Source of the DNA: Ptychodera flava | Taxonomy: Eukaryota > Hemichordata > Enteropneusta > Ptychoderidae | Direction: 5' to 3' | Length of the DNA: 64,000 nucleotides | Assembly: GCF_041260155.1 (NCBI RefSeq) | Contig: NC_091931.1 | Span: forward strand, 29,663,041-29,727,040 | In this document: piece by piece, positions 56,571-64,000 of the stretch | Numbering within the stretch: position 1 is the stretch's first letter | Layout: the number at the start of each line of letters is the position of its first letter | Notes under the pieces: generated by a model | Database searches by the model: none | Seen by the model: only the letters and a program-made list of their open reading frames with translations | What the model was told of the DNA's origin: nothing | Program-made: the position numbers and the translations under genes

Positions 56571-59050
56571 TGAAACAGCAATCTGATTAAAATCAGATGT
56601 AGAGTACGGCGACGTCTCTGTACTTGCGCGGTATTCTTTTGCTGTCGCCTCTCACTACAAAAAAAAAATTACCATCAACAAAATACCATCAAAAAACTAA
56701 AATTGGCATGCGTATAAAAGCATCTGTTGACTGTGGAGAGAACATGTACGCAATCATATGTTAAAGTGGCCGACCTCTCCCACTGGCCGAGTTGGTCGGC
56801 GCGGGCACTGTACTGGCCGAGCTCTCTGGTTACCACATTTTTTTGCAGTCTGAGTAAGCGATTGAGTGACTGGGGTAGGCATACATCGGAATCGAATTGA
56901 TTTCGGCCGAAAGTAGTTAGAAAAGGTAGTTTTTCGTGCGCGATCCAAATCGGCACCGTGGTCGCTGTGTATTCCGCCTGTCAGCAGGGCTGTGGTGGGA
57001 GGCCGTAGCTACGCCGGGAACACACAGCATCGTACGGAGGGCATACAGTGAGCAGCGCCCAGTGAACGACTTTGGCTGCTCAGCTCTACTGTTACTTATA
57101 CACTCCTGTACAATGTGTACAAGACAGCCGAGCGGCCACAAATTTCTAGACTGAAATTTGAAAGTGCGTCGTGTTGTGTACTTGTCGCTGTAGATTTTGA
57201 ACAACGATCGGATATTTACATGGATAAAAGCATCGACAATGGAGGTATAGAAAAAAAGACTACCTCCTCGGTACCACTAAACTGCATGACAGACCGAATG
57301 ACAACAAATCGAATGACAGAAGAATGACAGCATGTACTGTGTGAATAAGGCATGCCTTGTACTTTGACCTTTGAGGTATTCAGCAATAGGTTTGCTGTGA
57401 GTGTAACCGTTTTGCAGCCTTATGAGATGGACCATACAACATGCTTTACTGTAATTTTACTTTTGACACTTATGACAGTGTTATACATTTTTCAGTCTTT
57501 ATTAGGTCTTATTCGAAGAAAACTCTTGAAACTCAGGATATTTTGAGATCGGTTTATTACATACTCGCAGCTATTGGGCTTAATCATTGCGAGGAATGGC
57601 CTTGAAACTCTAACTCATAAGATTTCCCTAGAGAGAATGAATTTACATGGCTACGTCTTTTATATATGATATCAAATTGCAACTTGGAAACATTTGATAT
57701 CCTGGGGGTTGGGAGATTTAGGAGGTTGCATTTTTCATACCTGATCCACTGTTCGAAACTTTTTTCTCTCTCTGATTACCGGTAATTTTTTCATTGACTT
57801 TTGCTGGGACATTTGTTTTGAAAATCTTCCAGACCCGCGCTGGATATCAAATGGTCTATCCCTTAGTCTCCCATAAAGCACTATGCAGTGCTACCCCGGG
57901 GGGGGGGGGGGTCACTTCCATTACTTGCCTATATGTATACGTGCCGCCCAATGGGGTGGGTATTTCAGCAACTTGGTCTAAAATGGGGGTATCAATTCCA
58001 CTGTAAACCAAGGTCTAAAATGGGGTTGATTTTTGAGTGCCACACAAGAACAAATTTCAACCGTCTGTTCCCGTCTCGCTCGCAGGGCTCTGAGCTGTAC
58101 TTTATAAGCATCGATATCTTTTTCTGTGGCAGGGGAACCATTAAAGAGACCCCCTGGCTTACGCCAAAGTAAATATCGACTTGGTTGTCAAACACTGTCA
58201 CTGATTGGTCAGAACTCCATATATGGAAGATTTTTGCCCAATAGAAAATACCCAAACAAAGTGGTTCCTAGTATTGATCATGACAGACAGGTCAACCATG
58301 GCCACATGAAGTAGTGTTGCTTTACAGATGAACAGCGAGGTTTGTTGTGAATTGCAATTTCAAAAAAACCCACTAGTCAGACTGTAACTGCAGATAATTG
58401 ATAATTTGTAGAAGCTTGACCAAAATTCGGTGAGGGTGAAAGACAAAATTTTCTTTCATCAAATTTTTTTGGTATTTCCTTTTGAAATCATGGTTTGGCC
58501 AGCAACAACATAGTCCTAAACGCGGTACAGTGGTAGGCTTTGCCGGGGCAAATACTTGCTTTTTCCGTTTTAAAAATTTTGACGCTTTGACTTTTGACCT
58601 AGGTCAAAGGTCATAAAGGTCTAAAATGGGGTCCTAAAATAACGGGATTTTAGGTCTAAAATGGGCCCTGGGTTTTATACCTGCGGCCGCACACCCCTAC
58701 CACTTCTCTGAACAGGTACCCCCCCGGGAGTGCTACGGCCATACTCGTAGAGGTCTGTAGCGTCACAGTCTGTAGCGAAGTATTTTGAATGCTATACCGT
58801 CCGTCAAGGTGACATGGAATGACAGTCGTAGCGGAGAATTGCAATACTATACTATACCTCTGCTACCTCCATGCATCCACCTCGCGATCGCGTAACGTGC
58901 AATCTGATTGGCTGCTTCCGAGCGCGAGATTTGAACGCGACCTTCTGTAAAAGTTGGTCAGATGTTGTGAGAGGCGACAACAAGAGAATACCGCGCAAAT
59001 ACAGAGACGTCGCCGTACTCTACATCTGATTTTTATCAGATTGCTGAAAC
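56571..59050. repeat. Long inverted-repeat element, ~2.5 kb
   Basis: Arms of about 85 bp at 56571-56655 and 58966-59050 are inverse copies, sharing AGCAATCTGAT, ATCAGATGTAGAGTACGGCG, ACGTCTCTGTA and GCGCGGTATTC. Each arm also contains a small palindrome around ATCTGAT/ATCAGAT. The interior has no recognised transposase and includes the nested repeat at 57889-58738. It lies in or next to the intron upstream of the GPCR exon. Suggests a non-autonomous DNA transposon; target duplication not resolved. Confidence 0.55.
57889..58738. repeat. Nested repeat with CCCGGGGGG ends and GGTCTAAAATGGGG motifs
   Basis: The left edge GTGCTACCCCGGGGGG and right edge CCCCCCGGGAGTGCTAC are partly inverted. GGTCTAAAATGGG occurs at least four times (about 57974, 58009, 58617, 58650), clustered toward both ends. 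This pattern suggests a MITE-like element with subterminal repeats, inserted in the larger inverted-repeat element. Confidence 0.45.
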
Positions 59051-59603
59051 AGAAAACTGCGAGTGGGGATCGTGTTTTTTCACACAGCAAAGAGCGGTAG
59101 GGCCACAAATTTTTCAAAATCGTCAATCCAGTCAAAAAGCCCTGTTTACAATGTCAAAAAAATATTCTGGGTGCTTATCCGTATGTTTTCGTTCTCTGCA
59201 GTTATTTCACTGTAGTCTTCATGTCCGTCTTAATAAAATCATGTCTTTAGCAAGTCCATAAAAAATTTTCTTGTCATAAATTGTGTACGTGGGAGTAGAA
59301 ATAACTTCAACCAAGACGTTTGTCAGAAGTTCCATTTTTGCAGTTGGGTAGCTGTACTGTCGGTATCTGACAAATATTCAAGAACAGATGCGCCAACTTG
59401 TCTTGTGTAACACGAACAGAAGACTGAGTACAATAAAACTACAGGACTTCGTTTTTTAACGTTGGTTAGTATTCGTATTGGAACACAATGAGTGAGAAAA
59501 TATACATATTAAATATACTATTTGTTGTCAATATCTTCAAATAAATTGAAAATGAGAACTTGTAGTTCAAATGCGTGTACAAATCTCAATCTCATATTGT
59601 TAT

Positions 59604-59656
59604 CATCATCATCATCATCAATAATAATAATAATAATCATCATCATCATCATCATT

Positions 59657-59696
<40 letters not shown>
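59604..59696. repeat. (ATC)n/(AAT)n microsatellite
   Basis: Trinucleotide ATC runs interrupted by an AAT block. Produces poly-Ile, poly-His and poly-Met frames that are not genes. Confidence 0.95.
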
Positions 59697-59698
<2 letters not shown>

Positions 59699-59699
59699 C

Positions 59700-62600
59700 C
59701 GGCCATGGACCCACACGTCTATGCCACGGTAAGTATAATGGGAGAACAGCAATATACCAGTTATATTTTCGTCTATACACATCGTGACTTCTGTACGCGG
59801 TTGATTGCTAGGGATATCTCCAGCAGTGCGGATGTATCGTCTCTAACAAACGGCTGCGGATCGGTTAATGATGCCGCTTTGCCTCCTTTAAATTTTACAA
59901 CTGAAGGAACACAATTATATCTTATTGCTTTGATGGATGGAAAAGGCAGGGACAGTCACGATACCGAAATTGTGCGGGTTTGTCTGATCGGTTGCGCAGT
60001 AATTACCGTTCGGTGCGCTTCTAGCCTCGATTATGTGTACATCTGTGTTTTAATTACAGCCAGTTGATGTATTAAAAATCACGTAAGTCGCCCATACTGT
60101 CGAGCGAAAATTGGGTTCGACCGATTAACCGATTAGTCTTTTGCGATAAGTAGGCTAATGGGGTTTCCATCTCGAGGTGAGACGATTCGACGGAGAGCAG
60201 TGACGTTTGCATGGAACTGCTCAGATTCCAGCCTTGCTGCCATATCAACAGTGACAGTGGAACTCTAGTCCTGTAGCGCCTTCTTATGCCTTTCTCTCTT
60301 GATTACAGCTTTGAATTTAACCTTGTTGTGATTCTCGGCATTAACGAGTGCCATCGTGGTGCCTTGACTTTAGCGTTCCGAATGATTCCGTATCCAAAGA
60401 CGAAAAGTATGCGTTTCAAAAAAAAAAATATAACGCCCACGAGCAGCACAACTTAGGGCTATCCAGTAATACATGTAATTACGGGCAAAGGAGCAAGCCG
60501 GACTCAATAGAATAAATGAAATATTATTAACTGTTGGATCTTTATATTTTGAGTGACCGTCTTGCTAAATGAGTACACTGCATCTTTGGGTTGCATACAA
60601 CGTGTCCTCAGTCTAGTTCTTTTACACGAGCTTGAAGCGACGGCAATATCTGTGCGTTTTGATGCTATTTCCATTACTTTGTCTCAGAAAAACACGCACA
60701 CGTATTTATTCTTCAGTTTACAAATGAAATGTAGTCCAGACATGATAGAATTTCCTTGTCAACAGCACAACATAACAATCATATACAGGTTGTGTTGACT
60801 TGCTGAACACGTCATTTTGGAATGCTTTTTCGTTGTAGAACAAGGATGTTCATTTTAAAAACACAACAAAAACTCTTGATCTTTAAAACGCCCTCCCATT
60901 CATCAATCCAGCCTTTGCACATACCTACAGGTATATACATGATCATATGAAAATATATTTTCTGATATAGCGACATGCTAATAGAACCAGTTCGAAATTT
61001 AGGCAGGATTATTGTCTAGATGCATGTTTACCTACTTAAAATCGTTCAGTGATTAACGTTAATGTTCTTAATAAAATTAAACATTAAAAAAAACAATTTC
61101 CAGTACGTTTACACATCCCAACCCTCTTAAACTCATGCAACGATAAAACAACTGTTAGCATTTCATTGACGTGGGGTTTACGCGGCGATACACCCACCTA
61201 ACAACCGACGTACCCTCGAACCATCATAGCACGGCGTGTGTAGAAATAATGTGAAATGGAAGCGTGCCCTATTTCCGTTTGTTCGCTGTGATTTCTCGAT
61301 TGACTATCCTCGCTTGGATAAGAATCGAATTCATTGCAAACAGCTTGATCAATGATCATAAAGCGTGTGATCGAACAGTTTCAGTCAGACTCTGAAACAG
61401 TCAACAAAGCTTATGTAATACTGATTGACTGATACTGCGACGGCAGCGAAGGACCCTCGAAAAGCAAGGATAGAAATTTATAGTGACTGAATATAACCAC
61501 AGTACTATTTTATCAACAACGTGTATCAGAATAGACCAGAAAATGAACGATAAAACATAAATTTTCATTCAAAGATTTTTTCTGCCATGTTTATGACTGC
61601 TGTGTTCTTGTTAACGTCAGCCTAGCCAAAGTTAGACCAACAAAAAAGTTAGCGAAATATTTGGCGCATTTTTCTGATTGGCGTCAGAAGAGGGGCAATG
61701 CTTTTTTTCTAAAATGTCCCCTGTCATAAATATGTTACAAGTATGTTTTTGGAAATAAAGGTGATTTTCGGTATATTCTCATTCTCTGGAGTCGGTACTC
61801 TATGGTCTGTATAATTATGTAAACATTTCTGTCTTATTAACTTCTTGTCTTGTTAAATATGTACAGACTTGTCTTACAAGTACTTTTACAAACAGAGTGG
61901 GAATAGCAGGTTCTTAGCACGCTGTGTGACCGCAATTAATATTCCAAGCTACAAGACATTGCTTTGCCCAAAAGATGCACTATGCGCCCGTTTAGCACAA
62001 ACATTTGATACTTGACAAAAATTATTTTACCCAATGGTGGATGTGCATCAAAGCAAGATCTATTCAGAATAATAGTTAGTACACTATATTCAATTGAAGT
62101 TTGAATATCAACAGCTTTCTAATAAAACTTTGGAAAGTATTTATCCATGAGACACGGTTTAGCCACATTGGGGCCAATATTTATGTAACAGAAAACATAT
62201 GATATAAGACAATTATTTTTCACTCCAGGTGGATCTTAATCAAAGTCAGATCTTTCTCAGGTAATACAGGAAGTGCACTATGTTCGCTTTCTAATAAACA
62301 CATTAGGAATTCTTACATGTGGGACACAACTTAGCCTACATCCTGTACAAGGGCCAATATTGCATAGAACATACTTGACTCGCAACATTTTTACTTAATG
62401 GGGGACGTGTCTCAGAGTAAGACCTATTTCATATACACATGTTATTTGTATTTTAATGTGAACAATCTTATGATAAGTGTTGATCATCATATAAGCTACG
62501 TGGCATTGGCTTACTGATAAATTGACCCATGCCATGCAAAACATATGATGTATAGATCGCGGCATTTATATTGATAGCCATTGAATTTAAATCCACTGAA

Positions 62601-64000
62601 AAAAAAGATCGTCAATAAATATGTGTATGTACACAAAGACTGATTCCATACCAAATAATACTCATTGCTACATAAGTGTAATTAAAGGCCCAGTAACTGC
62701 GACTTTTGACAATTTTTTTCAGGTTTTTATTGCATGTGTCAGCAACATAGGTGTACCTCTCGCAGCGTATTGAAATACCTAGTACTCAACTTGTTGACAT
62801 TGGATGTATTTTTGTGTCCTACATCGTTAGTGCTGATAATCAAATTCCCATCAAGAAACGAATATAGTTTTCAGCAATAATAATGCACATGACACACTGA
62901 CAAGATGCATTGTAAACAGTTAGAGTTACTGTTCAGATGACTTTATACACAAATAGAAAAAATTGCAATATCAAAATGTCAAAATATCCTCAAGCAACGG
63001 CATGCGCTGGGGTTGGGGTTCCAAAATTTTTGAATGGACGAGGAGGGTTCTATATTTTTTTCGACGTGGGTGCGAGAAGAATTTGCTTGCCCCTCCCACC
63101 CTCGGCTATAATAAATGAACGCGCCCTAAAGTTCAATTACACCCATTCTTTCTGAAAATCTTGCTTCCGTTTCAGACTTTAGATGAGAGTGATTAAACAT
63201 GGAATTATGATTCCAGGCGCATTTTTACGTTTCCATCAGCTAAACGAAGGAATTTTAAAAGATGCATAGCTACAAGTAAGAGTAAAAATACACGCAGTCG
63301 CCATCGCAAAGAGTAATTAAACCTACATTAATTGTTGTACAAATAGACTTAATGAACGGATTTAAGTACTGCCCACTCTCTGCTATTCTAAACGACATAA
63401 ATCAGTCTAACCCAATCAGAAAAAATAACCAGGCGCCAAATCAGGTTCGTGCACTTTTTTTCAATTTTAACAAAATAAATCATATTCCTTTTCGACAGCA
63501 TACGTCATGCCAACTGAAATACCTGGTAAACCAAACTGTTCTTCAATTTTTAATCTCTAGGGGCAATACCCGTAAAGAATGGAAAAAATTGTTGCCGTCA
63601 CGAGGAATCGCCGTTCTCATCCTTACGTACTACTTCCAAGTCAACTGAAGTGTAGACGACTCCAAACACAGCGCACGTAATTACTCTAATGTGCGTCTTG
63701 TGATATCTTGAGGCAAACCTTGACTCTTTAGACACATTTTGTGCTACATAACAAGCTTCGTCCTCATTTCCATCGATAGATGTCGTGTCTGTTGTTGTTT
63801 AATTCCCCACTCGTGTTCAGATGACACTATTACCGTAATTAGTTTTACAGATCAGACTGGAGAAGTAATGGTTCATGCATATTTTTGGGGGCCTTGGAGT
63901 TCCTGATATGCGCCTATTGACCGTCTGTTTAAATAATGTTGTTTGCCGTCCCTAAACACAATTAATTGCAAGATCATTCTATAAAACAGCTAATGTGCGA
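59700..64000. other. Right-hand region, no gene recognised
   Basis: No frame here shows a domain, transmembrane pair or splice-consistent series. Longer open frames (59522-60067, 63352-63648) lack motifs. The GPCR TM1-TM2 exon was sought on the minus strand and not found. A degenerate tandem array occupies about 61870-62600. Confidence 0.4.
61870..62600. repeat. Degenerate tandem array, unit ~180-195 bp
   Basis: Recurring blocks: GGTGGATGTGCATCAAAGCA (62035), GGTGGATCTTAATCAAAGTC (62229) and GGGGGACGTGTCTCAGAGTA (62400). Each precedes AGATCT- or AGACCT-type sequence and, later in the unit, GGCCAATATT or a relative. Strongly diverged, non-coding. Confidence 0.5.

Noticed and set aside
57352-57546. 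Hydrophobic plus-strand frame that might be a transmembrane exon
   Set aside because: Wrong strand for the GPCR, no receptor motif, and it lies inside a repeat element.
59522-60067. 181-codon open frame
   Set aside because: Its start is an ATC trinucleotide run, and the remainder shows no motif, splice sites or homology that I recognise.
63352-63648. 98-codon open frame near the right edge
   Set aside because: No domain, signal peptide or splice context; length is compatible with chance in this composition.

Overview
The window looks like AT-rich nuclear DNA from an animal. Genes have many short exons with GT/AG introns, extracellular domains sit on their own exons (PAN/Apple, EGF, sushi/CCP, F5/8 type C), and microsatellites and small inverted-repeat elements are abundant. 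The domain mix and repeat style suggest a marine invertebrate deuterostome such as a hemichordate or cephalochordate. That placement is an inference; no sequence here names the species. No prokaryotic feature, CRISPR array, rRNA gene or LTR/viral element was recognised.

Layout. (1) 0.3-2.7 kb: a PIF/Harbinger-like DNA transposon with TTA target duplications, carrying a decayed LINE on the opposite strand. (2) 3.2-11.3 kb, plus strand: a nine-exon gene for a secreted, heavily glycosylated, probably surface-anchored protein of about 728 residues that I cannot assign to a family. One base appears to be missing in exon 3. (3) 14.0-51.7 kb: the main feature, four head-to-tail copies of a six-exon gene encoding a 372-residue secreted protein, signal peptide-PAN-EGF-CCP-F5/8C. 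Copies 1, 3 and 4 look intact. Copy 2 has an intact first exon but broken downstream exons. At 52.0-52.3 kb lies the 5' flank of a fifth unit whose gene is missing. (4) 54.8-56.4 kb, minus strand: the large 3' exon of a rhodopsin-class GPCR covering TM3 to TM7 and a long cytoplasmic tail; the TM1-TM2 exon was not found. (5) 56.6-64 kb: repeat-rich DNA without a recognised gene.

The array copies share exon sizes and intron phases (0, 1, 1, 0, 0), RGD in the F5/8C domain, a CT- or TGTC-rich microsatellite as the polypyrimidine tract before exon 5, and an odd cysteine in both PAN and EGF. Copies 2 to 4 also share 5' and 3' flanks, intron blocks and a small upstream ORF overlapping the start codon, so they are younger than copy 1. 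A role as secreted adhesion or lectin-like recognition proteins is a reasonable inference from the domains, not something the sequence proves.

Introns and spacers hold several mobile families: a TTAA-targeting MITE of about 350 bp (five copies, two of them abutting at a shared TTAA), a tRNA-headed SINE with a 14-bp target duplication, a ~730-bp dispersed repeat present twice, several fold-back elements, and two degenerate tandem arrays.
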